Positions 37,291 through 47,448 are shown, counted from the stretch's first letter. The stretch is DNA of 64,000 nt from Marinobacterium lacunae (GCF_000705555.1 NZ_JMQN01000015.1:62001-126000), one strand, 5' to 3'. The notes: generated from the letters alone by a model not told the origin. Made by a program: numbers and translations.

Positions 37291-40200
37291 GTCAGATTCA
37301 GCCGCTGGACAGTCTGCGCTTTCCCCTCCATGGCCGTCGCCTGATCGAGGCCAGTGCCGGTACCGGCAAGACTTACACCATCGCTGCACTCTACCTGCGT
37401 CTGGTGCTGGGGCATGGCGGCGACAACGCCTATGTGCGTCCCCTGCTGCCGCCGGAAATTCTTGTGGTGACCTTCACCAACGCGGCCACCCGCGAACTGC
37501 GCGAACGCATACGGGACCGTCTGGCGGAGGCCGCGCAGGTGTTCCGCGGGTTGGAGCCTGCGAAGGATCATTTCCTCAGCGCACTACTCGATGAGCCGGA
37601 ATACAGTGACGAAGGCGCGCGTGCGGGTGCGGCCTACCAGCTGGATCGGGCGGCCCAGTGGATGGATGAGGCGGCGATCTACACGATACATGGCTGGAGC
37701 CAGCGGATGCTGACCCAGCACGCCTTCGACAGTGGCAGCCTGTTCGACCAGCAGCTTGATAACGAAGATGACGAGCTGCTGAAAGAGGCGGTACAGGATT
37801 ACTGGCGTACCTTCTGTTATCCACTGCCACGCGCAGCGGCACGGGCCCTTGGCGAGCTGGCCAGAGATCCCGCCCAGCTTGAGTCAGTGCTGCAACCCAT
37901 GCTACGTGCGGGCAACGCCCGGCTTTGCATTGCTGGAGCGCCATTGCCGCAGGCGATATCCCCAACCGACTTTGCGGATGAGCTGGTGCAGTGGCAGCAA
38001 CGCTGTGATGCTCTGCAGCAGGAAGCGCGTAGCCTGTGGCTGAACGGTGTCGAGGCGATCGAGCTCAAGCTGCATGAAGCGGTGGCGCAGGGTGTGCTCA
38101 GCAAGGCCAGCTTCAAGCCCGATAACCTGCCACAGTGGCTTAAGGAGCTGCGAGTCTGGGCAGAAGGCGATGAGGGCGACAGCAAGCTGTTGGGGCGCTT
38201 TACACGTGCCAACCTTCGCGCGCGTACCAACAAGAAGTTCCAGTTCGAGGGCACGCCCGACCACCCCGCGTTTGAGGCGCTTGAAGCCTACATCGATTTC
38301 ATCGATAGCGCACCGGACATGAACCCGGTCCGCCTGCACGCCGCTCATTGGGTGGCATCCCGTTTCGAGCAGGGCAAGCGACGGGCGGCGCGGCTGGGCT
38401 TTGATGACCTGCTTGTCCGTCTCGACGAGGCGCTGCACAGCGCCTCGGGCACACGTCTGGCGCAGCAGATTGTCGAGCAGTACCCAGTGGCGCTGATCGA
38501 CGAATTTCAGGACACCGACCCCGTTCAGTACCGCAGTTTCCACCGCATCTATGCCAGCGGGCACGAGATACCCTCGGCGCTGTTGATGATCGGTGACCCC
38601 AAGCAGGCGATCTATGCCTTCCGAGGGGCGGATATCCACACCTACCTGCAGGCGCGCCGCGACAGCGCCGGCGCCCTCTATACGCTGGGGACCAACTACC
38701 GCTCCAGTACGGCGATGGTCGAAGCGGTTAACCGGCTGTTTCAGAGTTCAGAGTCTCGCGATGAGCAGGGCGCATTTCAGTTTGCTCGTGACGGTGAGAA
38801 TCCACTGCCGTTTCATCCGGTGAGTGCCAATGGTCGCAAGGAGCGACTCGAGATCCTTGGCGATACCCCGGCAGCCCTGTCCGGATGGTGTGTCGATGAG
38901 GCGCTGGCCCAAACGAAAGAGGGGTTCAGGTCGGCCGTGGCGGAATCGACGGCCAGCGAAATATGCCGCTTGCTGTCGCTGGCCCGTACTCAGAAGGCGG
39001 GCTTCCGCCAGGTCGATGGCGCATTTGAACCGCTCAAGCCTGGTGATATCGCTATCCTGGTACGCACCGGCAGCGAAGCTCAGCGGGTCCGTCAGGCACT
39101 GGATAGGCGCGGCGTGCCCAGCGTGTATCTGTCGGATCGAGAGTCGGTATTCGATACCCTCGAAGCGCAGGACCTGTGGCGCTGGCTGCGTGCCTGCGCC
39201 GAGCCCGAGCAGCCTCGATTGGTACATGCGGCCCTGGCCACGGCGACGCTGGATCTGGGGCTCGCGGATCTGGATCGGCTCAACCGGGACGAGAGTGTCT
39301 GGGAGGTGCAGGTGGAGCTGTTCCGTACGCTGCGCGATGCCTGGCAGCGTCAGGGTGTGCTGGCGATGCTACGCCGTCTGCTTGATGCGTTTGAACTGCC
39401 TGCGAGATTGCTGCAGCGAGCAGGCGGTGAGCGGGCGCTTACCAACATTCTTCATCTGGCCGAGATGCTGCAAGCGGCCAGTGTGCAGCTCGACGGTGAG
39501 CTGGCGCTGATCCGTTATCTCTCCGAGCAGTTGGCCGGCAGTGGCGGTGACAGTGATGAACGGGTGTTGCGTCTGGAGAGCGATGCCGACCGTGTACAGG
39601 TGATCACCATTCACAAATCCAAGGGGTTGGAGTATCCGCTTGTCTTCCTGCCCTTCATCAGCGACTGCCGTACCGTAAGCGGTCGAGCCGGCAGCTATCT
39701 CTACCATGACGACAGGGGCGAAACCCTTATCGAACTCGACGCCTCGGACAAGGATGCCTGTGCCCGTGCCGACCGTGAACGCCTGCAAGAGGATCTGCGA
39801 CTGCTCTATGTCGCGCTGACCCGTCCGGTGCATGCCTGCTGGATAGCGCTGGCGCCGCTCAAGGCGGTGGGTAAAAGCGCGCTCGGACAGTTGCTGGGCA
39901 TCGCCGAGTCGACACCCGATGCGCTACAGGGCGCTTTTACCAGCCTGTGCGATACGACGGCACTTGGCATTGCGGCCCTGCCGGCGGTTACCCATGAGGT
40001 GCTGCCGGAGGTCTCGGGGGCAAACCGGTTACGAGAGGCGGAATCGTTCAGTCGGGCATTCGAGTCCCGGCCCTGGTGGATCGCCAGCTATTCGGCATTG
40101 TGTCGCCTTAAGGGGCGGGAGGAGGCGGCTGCACCGCAGGACGGTGCCGATACCGCCCGCGATGAAACCCTGCTTGAAGGGCGAGATGAAGCGGCGGTTG

Positions 40201-40988
40201 CCGCAGCTGAGGTTCTGGGTAACCCCGATATCCACAGGTTCTGGAAAGGTCCGGCGGCCGGTACCTTCCTGCATGGCATGCTTGAATGGGCCGCGGACGA
40301 GGGTTTCTCGGAGGTGGCCTGCAGTGCCGAGCTTAGGGCCGAGTTTTTGGAGCCGCGCTGTCAGCGGCGTGACTGGCAACCCTGGCGCAGTGTGCTGGAT
40401 GACTGGCTGGTGCGGCTGCTGAGTACGCCTTTGCCGGTCGAAAACGGCGAGCTGCGGCTGTGCGACCTTAAAGTGTACAAGGCGGAGATGGAGTTCTGGT
40501 TCAGTTCAGCGCCGGTACGGATCGCCGAACTGGACGCGTTGGCCACCCGCCAGCTGCTACCGGGTGAGAATCGGCCCGAGCTTGAGGATGGACAACTCAA
40601 CGGCATGCTGAAAGGGTTCATCGACCTGATTTTCGAACATCAAGGGCGTTATTGGGTGGCGGACTACAAATCGAACTGGCTGGGGCCGAACAGTCAAAGT
40701 TATACACAGCAGGCGATGAGCGAGGCGATTCTGCATAAGCGATATGACATGCAGTATCTGCTCTACACCCTGGCGCTGCACCGGCTGTTGAAGGCGCGTA
40801 TTCCCGACTATGCCGATGACCCGGTAACCGGTTATGAGCAGTATGTGGGCGGCGCGCTGTATCTGTTTTTGCGCGGTATCGATGAGCCCGAGCACCGTGG
40901 CGCGTTCGTCGATCGTCCGCCGGTCGAGTTGATCCTGGCGTTGGACGCCCTGTTCAGTGGTCAGGGTGGGGAGAGTGATCATGGCTGA
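37287..40988 (+). CDS. recB: exodeoxyribonuclease V beta chain RecB
   Basis: RecB is the 3'-5' helicase and nuclease of RecBCD. The 1233-residue UvrD-like protein has Walker A in RLIEASAGTGKTYTIAALYL, LIDEFQDTDPVQY (Walker B/motif II), GDPKQAIYAFRGADI (motif III) and VITIHKSKGLEYPLVFLP (motif V region). The C-terminal nuclease domain carries FLHGMLEW (His), GFIDLIFEHQ (Asp) and WVADYKSNWLG (Asp and Lys), so both activities appear intact. Confidence 0.97.
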   Translation: MSQIQPLDSLRFPLHGRRLIEASAGTGKTYTIAALYLRLVLGHGGDNAYVRPLLPPEILVVTFTNAATRELRERIRDRLAEAAQVFRGLEPAKDHFLSALLDEPEYSDEGARAGAAYQLDRAAQWMDEAAIYTIHGWSQRMLTQHAFDSGSLFDQQLDNEDDELLKEAVQDYWRTFCYPLPRAAARALGELARDPAQLESVLQPMLRAGNARLCIAGAPLPQAISPTDFADELVQWQQRCDALQQEARSLWLNGVEAIELKLHEAVAQGVLSKASFKPDNLPQWLKELRVWAEGDEGDSKLLGRFTRANLRARTNKKFQFEGTPDHPAFEALEAYIDFIDSAPDMNPVRLHAAHWVASRFEQGKRRAARLGFDDLLVRLDEALHSASGTRLAQQIVEQYPVALIDEFQDTDPVQYRSFHRIYASGHEIPSALLMIGDPKQAIYAFRGADIHTYLQARRDSAGALYTLGTNYRSSTAMVEAVNRLFQSSESRDEQGAFQFARDGENPLPFHPVSANGRKERLEILGDTPAALSGWCVDEALAQTKEGFRSAVAESTASEICRLLSLARTQKAGFRQVDGAFEPLKPGDIAILVRTGSEAQRVRQALDRRGVPSVYLSDRESVFDTLEAQDLWRWLRACAEPEQPRLVHAALATATLDLGLADLDRLNRDESVWEVQVELFRTLRDAWQRQGVLAMLRRLLDAFELPARLLQRAGGERALTNILHLAEMLQAASVQLDGELALIRYLSEQLAGSGGDSDERVLRLESDADRVQVITIHKSKGLEYPLVFLPFISDCRTVSGRAGSYLYHDDRGETLIELDASDKDACARADRERLQEDLRLLYVALTRPVHACWIALAPLKAVGKSALGQLLGIAESTPDALQGAFTSLCDTTALGIAALPAVTHEVLPEVSGANRLREAESFSRAFESRPWWIASYSALCRLKGREEAAAPQDGADTARDETLLEGRDEAAVAAAEVLGNPDIHRFWKGPAAGTFLHGMLEWAADEGFSEVACSAELRAEFLEPRCQRRDWQPWRSVLDDWLVRLLSTPLPVENGELRLCDLKVYKAEMEFWFSSAPVRIAELDALATRQLLPGENRPELEDGQLNGMLKGFIDLIFEHQGRYWVADYKSNWLGPNSQSYTQQAMSEAILHKRYDMQYLLYTLALHRLLKARIPDYADDPVTGYEQYVGGALYLFLRGIDEPEHRGAFVDRPPVELILALDALFSGQGGESDHG

Positions 40989-43032
40989 GCAGCATGACTT
41001 CTTTGCGACTGCCGAGCATCGCCCCCTGAGTGGCGAGCGGCTCTGGCAGGTGCTTGAACACTGGCAGCGTCAGGGATGGATAAGAGCGCTGGATCTGGCG
41101 CTGGTGAGGATGCTGGCCCAGCTGACGGATGATGCCGAACCCGAGCTTTTGCTGGCTGCGGCGATGGCCAGCCATCAGCTCGGGCGTGGGCATATCTGTC
41201 TGGATCTGGAGGCGACACTGGCTGACCCGGATGCCGCCCTGTCGCTGCCGCCTGAAGGGGCGTTCGGCGAGCAGCTGCCGGACAAGCCCAGTGAGCTGCT
41301 GGGCAACCTGACTCTGTCACAGTGGCTCGAACGCATAGCGTCCAGTGCGCTGGTGGCGTCGGGGCCGGGATCCGCACCGCTGGTGCTGGAGCCTGGTGCA
41401 CCGGCGCGGTTGTACCTGCGTCGACAGTGGGTGTATGAGGTCGAGGTTGCAGAGGCTCTGGGGGAGCGATTGGCAACGAATCCGGTCGAATCATTGGGTG
41501 CGGGCACCATCGAGCGGCTTGATCGGCTCTTTACGGCACCGGCTGTGGATACTATCGATTGGCAGCGACTGGCCTGTGCGCTGGCAAGTGTGAACCGCTT
41601 TTCGATCATCACCGGAGGCCCGGGCACCGGCAAGACAACTACCGTGGTCAGGCTGTTGGCCCTGTTGCAGAGTCAGGCGCTCAGTGATGGCCGTGCCTTG
41701 CGCATCCGGCTGGCCGCCCCCACGGGCAAGGCCGCCGCGCGTCTGACCGAGTCGATCAGCCGTGCTGTATCCTCGCTGCCCGACGGGATGGGGGAGGCGA
41801 TTCCCACCGAGGTGACGACGCTGCATCGGCTGCTTGGATCGCGTCCCGACAGTCGCCACTTCCGGCACAATGCGGACAATCCGCTGCATGCGGATCTCGT
41901 GGTGATTGACGAAGCGTCGATGATTGATCTGGAGATGATGCATTCGCTGCTTAAGGCGCTGCCGCCCTCGGCCCGGCTGATACTGCTGGGCGACAAAGAT
42001 CAGTTGGCCTCGGTGGAGGCCGGGGCTGTGCTGGGTGATCTCTGTCTGGACGCAGAACAGGGTGGGTACTCGGCGGCGACGCTCAGCGGGGTGAGTAAGG
42101 CCGGTGCAGGCGATCTGGCGCTCTGGCAAGCGCAGTGGGGCGTGAGCGGCGATCAGCCCCTGGCACAGCATATTGTCATGCTCAGGCATAGCCACCGCTT
42201 TGGTGAGCACAGCGGTATCGGGCATCTGGCGCGGGGCGTTAATCGTGGCGATATCAAACAGGTCGAGCAGGCGTTTTCCTCCTACGATGCATCACTGGCG
42301 CTGCTTGAGCCGCGCACCGATCAGGCGCCTGCACTGCGCGAACTGGTATTGAGCGGCGGTCGTTTGGGGCGGGAACACGGCGCCGAGGGCTACAGCGGCT
42401 ACCTCCGGCAACTGGAGGCCACGCGGCCTGATTCAGGCAATTTTCGTGACGATATCTGGCAGAGTTGGGCGACAGGACTACTCGAGGCCTTTACTCGTTT
42501 TCGTGTTCTGTGCGCGCTGCGCAAGGGCCCCTGGGGGGTAGAGGGGCTCAATCAGCGCATTGAGCAGGTGCTGTCTGAAGCCGGGTTATTGAAGGCGGAT
42601 CAGCTTTGGTATGAAGGGCGTCCGGTGATGTTGACCCGCAACGACTACGCGCTGGGGTTGATGAACGGTGATATCGGGCTCTGCCTCAGAGTGCCCCAAG
42701 ACGAGGGTGGCGAGGCGCTGAGGGTGGTGTTTCCGCTGGCCGATGGCAGCCTGAAATGGGTGCTGCCCAGCCGCTTGCAGAGTACCGAGACGGTGTTTGC
42801 CATGACGGTGCACAAGTCCCAGGGCTCGGAGTTCGCCCACACCACGCTGGTGTTGCCGCCGGGGCCCAATCCGGTACTGACGCGGGAGCTGATCTACACC
42901 GGGATTACCCGTGCCAGCGACTGGTTTACGCTGGTGATGCCCGCCCGTGCTCGTTTGTACGAGGCGATTGGCACACGTGTGCACAGGGCCAGCGCCCTGC
43001 GCTCACGTATACTGGCCTCAGCGCAGCAGTAG
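40981..43032 (+). CDS. recD: exodeoxyribonuclease V alpha chain RecD
   Basis: RecD is the fast 5'-3' helicase of RecBCD. The ATG at 40981 lies inside the 3' end of recB (8-base overlap) and gives 683 residues; E. coli RecD has 608. Motifs: FSIITGGPGTGKTTTVVRLL (Walker A), LVVIDEASMIDLEMM (Walker B), LILLGDKDQLASVEAGAVLG (motif III) and AMTVHKSQGSEFAHTTLVLP (motif V). The stop overlaps the convergent universal stress gene by 15 bases. Confidence 0.96.
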   Translation: MAEQHDFFATAEHRPLSGERLWQVLEHWQRQGWIRALDLALVRMLAQLTDDAEPELLLAAAMASHQLGRGHICLDLEATLADPDAALSLPPEGAFGEQLPDKPSELLGNLTLSQWLERIASSALVASGPGSAPLVLEPGAPARLYLRRQWVYEVEVAEALGERLATNPVESLGAGTIERLDRLFTAPAVDTIDWQRLACALASVNRFSIITGGPGTGKTTTVVRLLALLQSQALSDGRALRIRLAAPTGKAAARLTESISRAVSSLPDGMGEAIPTEVTTLHRLLGSRPDSRHFRHNADNPLHADLVVIDEASMIDLEMMHSLLKALPPSARLILLGDKDQLASVEAGAVLGDLCLDAEQGGYSAATLSGVSKAGAGDLALWQAQWGVSGDQPLAQHIVMLRHSHRFGEHSGIGHLARGVNRGDIKQVEQAFSSYDASLALLEPRTDQAPALRELVLSGGRLGREHGAEGYSGYLRQLEATRPDSGNFRDDIWQSWATGLLEAFTRFRVLCALRKGPWGVEGLNQRIEQVLSEAGLLKADQLWYEGRPVMLTRNDYALGLMNGDIGLCLRVPQDEGGEALRVVFPLADGSLKWVLPSRLQSTETVFAMTVHKSQGSEFAHTTLVLPPGPNPVLTRELIYTGITRASDWFTLVMPARARLYEAIGTRVHRASALRSRILASAQQ

Positions 43033-43857
43033 CAGTGGCACCTGCGTGTGCTTGATCAGGTTTGTGGTGGTGCTGCCAACCAACATCTGGCGGATGCGGG
43101 AGTGCCCGTAAGCCCCCATGACCAGCAGTTCGGCTCCGCGTTTGTCGATTTCGCTGAGCAGCGTCTCTTCCACGTCACCGGCGAGTATTTCGGCGTTCAA
43201 CTCGAAACCCGCCTGCTGCAACTGCTCGCTGGCGTGTTTGAGCTCCATTTTCACGTCATGGGTGGAGGGGCCGATGATCAGCAGATCGCAGGGGATGCCG
43301 CGCAATAGCGGGCTGCGGGTCACCATCTCCACCGCCTTGCGTGCCGTTGGGCTGCCGTCGTAGGCGATCATGAAACGCTGAGGTGTCTTGAACTCGCCCG
43401 GCAACAGCAGCATGGGGCGATGCAGGGCGCGGATGACCGCTTCCACCTGGTGTCCCAGGCTTTGGCCCGCGCCACCACGGCCGAATACCAGCAGGCGGGT
43501 GTCCACCTCGAGCTCGTTCAGGGTTTCGACCAGATCGCCGTGGCGCTGCTGGACCAGAGGTTCGGCGATGCCGTCTTCAACGGCGCGTTCGCGGGCGGCT
43601 TCCAGCATCAGCCGACCCTGTTCACGGGCCAGCTTTCCACGCTGTTCATCCAGCGTGGCGAGCTCTTCCAGCAACGCCTCGCGTGAGCCAAGACCGATGG
43701 AGCCGGTCAGGTTGGTTTCGGTGGGATACTGGCTCTTGTCCAGCACGTGGAGCAGTTTCAGAGGGGCTTCCAGTCGCAGGCTGGCCCAGCTTGCCGCATC
43801 GCAGATGGCGGCGGCGCTTTCGCCGATGCCGTCGATGCAGGCGATGACCTGATTCAT
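43018..43857 (-). CDS. tandem-domain universal stress protein
   Basis: This 279-residue protein is two Usp domains in one chain. The first (about 1-140) starts NQVIACIDGIGESAAAICDA and ends RPMLLLPG. The second (about 150-279) starts RFMIAYDGSPTARKAVEMV and carries the full ATP-binding pattern in LLVMGAYGHSRIRQMLVGST (G-2x-G-9x-GS), here G-A-Y-G-like with the final GS intact. AAGGAACGCCC precedes the ATG. It follows the SulP transporter gene by 95 bases on the same strand and may modulate that transporter, by analogy with other Usp-transporter pairs. Confidence 0.9.
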   Translation of the reverse strand: MNQVIACIDGIGESAAAICDAASWASLRLEAPLKLLHVLDKSQYPTETNLTGSIGLGSREALLEELATLDEQRGKLAREQGRLMLEAARERAVEDGIAEPLVQQRHGDLVETLNELEVDTRLLVFGRGGAGQSLGHQVEAVIRALHRPMLLLPGEFKTPQRFMIAYDGSPTARKAVEMVTRSPLLRGIPCDLLIIGPSTHDVKMELKHASEQLQQAGFELNAEILAGDVEETLLSEIDKRGAELLVMGAYGHSRIRQMLVGSTTTNLIKHTQVPLLLLR

Positions 43858-43952
43858 GGGCGTTCCTTCTTCCGGTCATCTCGAAAAGGTACGGGGCGCT
43901 CACCTATACCTTTCGAGATAACGCACTGTCGTCGTTATTACACTCAGTGTTA

Positions 43953-45443
43953 TCAGTGACCCATCAACTGGTCAACCGCTTCCGGTTTGTCGTGCACGGC
44001 AAATCGGTCGACGATCGTGGCGCTGGCTTCGTTCAGGCCGATCACCTCGACCTCGGTGCCTTCGCGGCGGAACTTGAGCACCACCTTGTCCAGAGCCGAC
44101 ACGGCGGTAATGTCCCAGAAGTGGGCCTGGCTCAGGTCGATGCTGACACGCTCCACATCTTCCTTGAAATCGAAGGCCGCCGTGAACTTCTCGGAGGAGC
44201 TGAAAAACACCTGACCGACCACTCGATAGCGACGCAGGTTGCCGCCGTCGACCAGTTCGTCGTCGATATACAGGTACTGACCGATTTTGTTGGCAAAGAA
44301 CAGAGCGGCCAACAAAACGCCGGCAAACACGCCCAAGGCCAGATTGTGCGTGGCGACGACGATTGCAACGGTGACGAGCATCACCAGATTGGTCGATAGC
44401 GGGTGTTTTTTGAGATTGATGATCGACTCCCAGCTAAAGGTGCCGATGGAGACCATGATCATCACGGCCACCAGTGCCGCCATTGGAATCTGCGATACCC
44501 ACTCGTCGAGGAACACCACCAGGATCAGCAGCACAACACCGGCAATCAGCGTCGATATGCGGGTACGGCCGCCGGATTTAACGTTGATGACCGACTGGCC
44601 GATCATGGCGCATCCGGCCATGCCGCCGAACAGTCCTGCGACAATATTGGCCAGGCCCTGACCTTTGCACTCGCGGTTCTTGTCGCTCGGCGTATCGGTC
44701 AGGTCATCGACGATGGTGGCGGTCATCAGCGACTCGAGTAAGCCGACCACCGCCAGCGGTACCGAGTAGGGCAGAATGATCCACAGGGTCTCCAGATTCA
44801 GCGGTACATCGGGCCAGAGGAAGATCGGCAACGCGTCGGGCAGCTCACCCATGTCACCAACGGTGTGGATATCGAGCCCAAGGGTAATCGACACCGCGGT
44901 CAGCAGCAGAATGCAGACCAGAGGCGACGGGATCAGTGCGCCCAGTCGCGGTATGTAGGGGAAGAGATAGATGATACCAAGGCCCGCCGCGGTCATGGCG
45001 TAGACATGCCAGGTGACGTCGATCAGTTCCGGCAATTGGGCCATGAAGATCAGGATGGCGAGCGCATTGACGAATCCGGTCACCACCGAGCGTGACACAA
45101 AGCGCATTAACGATCCGAGCTTGAGAAAGCCTGCCAGTATCTGGATAACGCCGGTGAGCAGTGTTGCCGCCAGCAGATATTCAAGGCCGTGCTCTTTTAC
45201 CAGCGTGACCATCAGCAGCGCCATGGCGCCGGTAGCGGCCGATATCATCCCCGGCCGACCACCAAAAAAGGCGGTGACCACGGCGATGCAGAAGGAGGCA
45301 TACAGGCCGACCTTGGGATCGACGCCGGCGATGATCGAGAAGGCGATCGCCTCGGGGATCAGGGCCAGCGCGACAACCAGTCCTGCGAGAACATCGCCGC
45401 GCAGGTTTTGAAGGGACCATCCGTATTTTAGGGTTGAGATCAT
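43953..45443 (-). CDS. SulP-family anion transporter with STAS domain
   Basis: This 496-residue inner-membrane transporter has some ten to twelve hydrophobic helices with the SulP motif [20 protein letters not shown] near the N-terminus and [20 protein letters not shown] in the middle. A cytoplasmic STAS domain (about 390-496; [20 protein letters not shown]) completes it. The ATG at 45443 is chosen because CAGGACACCC precedes it and the protein then begins [20 protein letters not shown]. Substrate could be sulfate, bicarbonate or another anion. It is divergent from tsdBA, which raises the possibility of moving a sulfur oxyanion, but this is inference. Confidence 0.9.
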   Translation of the reverse strand: MISTLKYGWSLQNLRGDVLAGLVVALALIPEAIAFSIIAGVDPKVGLYASFCIAVVTAFFGGRPGMISAATGAMALLMVTLVKEHGLEYLLAATLLTGVIQILAGFLKLGSLMRFVSRSVVTGFVNALAILIFMAQLPELIDVTWHVYAMTAAGLGIIYLFPYIPRLGALIPSPLVCILLLTAVSITLGLDIHTVGDMGELPDALPIFLWPDVPLNLETLWIILPYSVPLAVVGLLESLMTATIVDDLTDTPSDKNRECKGQGLANIVAGLFGGMAGCAMIGQSVINVKSGGRTRISTLIAGVVLLILVVFLDEWVSQIPMAALVAVMIMVSIGTFSWESIINLKKHPLSTNLVMLVTVAIVVATHNLALGVFAGVLLAALFFANKIGQYLYIDDELVDGGNLRRYRVVGQVFFSSSEKFTAAFDFKEDVERVSIDLSQAHFWDITAVSALDKVVLKFRREGTEVEVIGLNEASATIVDRFAVHDKPEAVDQLMGH

Positions 45444-45812
45444 GGGTGTCCTGACTTTTCGTTCAAACGGAAACACACCGACAGCCGGTTTTGGGCATCG
45501 GTAGGATGCATTCATGCCAAGGCTTGAGCCGGGCATAGAAGGTCAGCGTCGGGCGGAAGCAGCGGTGGGTGGGGAGATAGGCGATCAACCTGATCTAGCC
45601 TCGCGGGGATTGGCTGAAACCTGTTTTTATCTTCGCTGTAGACGTCGATGACGCTGATTAAAAAAGCAGCGGGCGATGTTACCACAGCCGTGCGGGGCCT
45701 TGAACCGGATGCTACCGATGGTAAGATTAGAATAATCTATATTAGATATATCGAATATTTTGGTTGGCTGGCTTATTATGGGCGGTGATGTGCCAAGAAG
45801 AGGACAACCAAC
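45444..45812. other. divergent intergenic region sulP / tsdB
   Basis: These 369 bases hold no convincing gene. The left part is of average composition; the right part (45720-45770) is strongly AT-rich and contains the palindromes described separately. Promoters for both flanking genes are expected here. Confidence 0.5.
45724..45758. promoter_or_regulatory. palindromic operator candidate in front of tsdBA
   Basis: Two dyads sit side by side: AGATTA-GAA-TAATCT (45724-45738) and a 20-base palindrome at 45739-45758 (ATATTAGATA then TATCGAATAT) with a single mismatched pair. The second contains ATTAG-N6-CGAAT, the same geometry as ATTAG-N6-CTAAT before the OsmC-family gene. It can also be read as ATTA-N8-GAAT, one base from the ATTC-N8-GAAT consensus that I recall for the persulfide sensor SqrR (ArsR family). 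It lies about 55 bases before the tsdB ATG. Confidence 0.6.
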
Positions 45813-46469
45813 ATGATAATAACAAGACGCGGCGGAGCGTTTGCCGTGTTGCTGCTCGCATCCGGCCTGCTTCAAGCAGCCGGGAATGCCGACCGGGGAG
45901 CAACGATTGTGATGCAGGGTGAGGGTCAGGGCGGTGCGCCTTGCCTGGCGTGCCACGGTAACGACGGCGCCGGTAATGATGGGGCGGGTTTTCCCCGTCT
46001 GGCGGGTCTGAACGCCGGGTACCTGGCCGCGCAGCTACGGGATTACCGTGAGGGTCGGCGCACCAACGTCATCATGGCACCGAATGCGGCGCATTTGAGC
46101 GACCAGCAGATTGAAGATGTGGCCGCTTATTATGCGATGCAGAACGTTGTAGCGAAGCCGGCTGAGCAGCCTGCGGATCTGCTTGCGCAGGGTGAGAAGC
46201 TGGTCAAGCAGGGCGATTGGGATAACTACATCGTGCCCTGTGAAACCTGCCATGGGCCGGGCGCTCAGGGTGTTGGTGCCACCTTTCCGGGACTTTCAGG
46301 GCAGCATCCCTCCTATCTGCGTCAGCAGTTAGAGGCCTGGAAAAACGGTACCCGTACAAATGATCCCAACCAACTAATGCTGGCGATCGCCGCGCGGCTG
46401 AGTGATGAGCAGATCCAGGCCGTATCCGCCTATCTATCTCAACTACCGACATCGGGGGGGAAACCATGA
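45813..46469 (+). CDS. tsdB: diheme cytochrome c4-like protein, TsdA partner (TsdB)
   Basis: This periplasmic electron acceptor has a signal peptide (cleavage near LLQAAGNA) and two cytochrome c domains with heme motifs C44-LAC-H48 and C143-ETC-H147. The c4-like repeats GFPRLAGLNAGYLAAQLRDY and TFPGLSGQHPSYLRQQLEAW are present. The 218-residue product overlaps the next gene (TsdA) by 4 bases. In other bacteria TsdB is a cytochrome c4-like protein that accepts electrons from thiosulfate oxidation and passes them to terminal oxidases. The Tsd assignment rests on this partnership; on its own it would be called cytochrome c4. Confidence 0.85.
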   Translation: MIITRRGGAFAVLLLASGLLQAAGNADRGATIVMQGEGQGGAPCLACHGNDGAGNDGAGFPRLAGLNAGYLAAQLRDYREGRRTNVIMAPNAAHLSDQQIEDVAAYYAMQNVVAKPAEQPADLLAQGEKLVKQGDWDNYIVPCETCHGPGAQGVGATFPGLSGQHPSYLRQQLEAWKNGTRTNDPNQLMLAIAARLSDEQIQAVSAYLSQLPTSGGKP

Positions 46470-47443
46470 AACCACGCTTTTATGCCGTGGCGCTGCTGAG
46501 CGCTGCCTCCCTGCCGGTAATGTCCGCGCCTAGTGTTCCGGTCGAACTGCCCGAGTACAAAGAGGGCCAGTACGTGCATCAGGCGCCGACGCTGGATGAT
46601 CTGATGAACGATCAGGCACTTAATCCCAAGCTGCGCGAGGTGATTCTCAAGGGGCGTGATCTGTTCATGAATACCCAACAGAAGCGCGGTGAGTATGTGT
46701 TCAACGATATGAACTGCAAAAGCTGCCATATGGGTGAGGGACGAATGAACTGGTCTGGACCTGTCTGGCCGGCTGCAACCACCTTGCCTGACTTCCGCGG
46801 TAAGAACCAGCATGTGAACTCGCTGGAGGAGCGTATAGCGGGCTGTTTCTCGTTCTCCATGAACGGCCAACCACCCGAGTACGGCAGCGATGACATGTTG
46901 GCGCTGGTGGCATACCACCAATGGTTGGCGAAGGGGGCTAAGGTCTACGAGACCAACATAGGGGGGCGAGGTTTTAGTTCTCTGGGGCGTGAGCCCGAGC
47001 AAGGGGCTGATTACGACCGTGGGGCGCAGGTCTACGCAGATAATTGTGCCGTCTGTCACGGCGATGATGGGCAGGGTCAGCACAAGGACGGCAAGGTGGT
47101 GTTCCCGCCGCTCTGGGGCGATCACTCCTATAACTGGGGAGCCGGCATGGCCCGTGTTTTCACGGCGGCCTCGTTCATCAAGAACAACATGCCGTTGGGC
47201 AAGCCCGGTTCACTGACGGATCAGCAAGCCTGGGATGTGGCACTGTTCGTCAACAGTCACGAGCGGCCTCAGGATCCTCGATACACCGGAGACGCCAAAG
47301 AAACCCGTGAGAAGTACAGTAACTTCCATAAATGGACGCGCTACGGGACTGAATTCAACGGCCAGATTCTTGGCCAGCATGACAACACCGGCGATAAGCC
47401 TTTCCTTAAACCGGACGTTTTGCGCCCGCGCACCTTCGAGTGA
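46466..47443 (+). CDS. tsdA: thiosulfate dehydrogenase TsdA (diheme cytochrome c)
   Basis: TsdA couples two thiosulfates into tetrathionate (or the reverse) in the periplasm. The 325-residue protein has a signal peptide and two heme-c motifs, C84-KSC-H88 in FNDMNCKSCHMGEGR and C194-AVC-H198. The TsdA-type segments GPVWPAATTLPDFRGKNQHV, SLEERIAGCFSFSMNG, FPPLWGDHSYNWGAGMARV and SHERPQDPRYTGD are present. C127 in IAGCF is at the place of the cysteine that ligates the active-site heme in characterised TsdA. It is translationally coupled to tsdB. Confidence 0.88.
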   Translation: MKPRFYAVALLSAASLPVMSAPSVPVELPEYKEGQYVHQAPTLDDLMNDQALNPKLREVILKGRDLFMNTQQKRGEYVFNDMNCKSCHMGEGRMNWSGPVWPAATTLPDFRGKNQHVNSLEERIAGCFSFSMNGQPPEYGSDDMLALVAYHQWLAKGAKVYETNIGGRGFSSLGREPEQGADYDRGAQVYADNCAVCHGDDGQGQHKDGKVVFPPLWGDHSYNWGAGMARVFTAASFIKNNMPLGKPGSLTDQQAWDVALFVNSHERPQDPRYTGDAKETREKYSNFHKWTRYGTEFNGQILGQHDNTGDKPFLKPDVLRPRTFE

Positions 47444-47448
47444 CACTC

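Noticed and set aside
33859-43032. recCBD region as a foreign defence system
   Set aside because: All three proteins match the standard RecBCD subunits in length and motifs, and recC-recB-recD order is ordinary in Pseudomonas-like bacteria.
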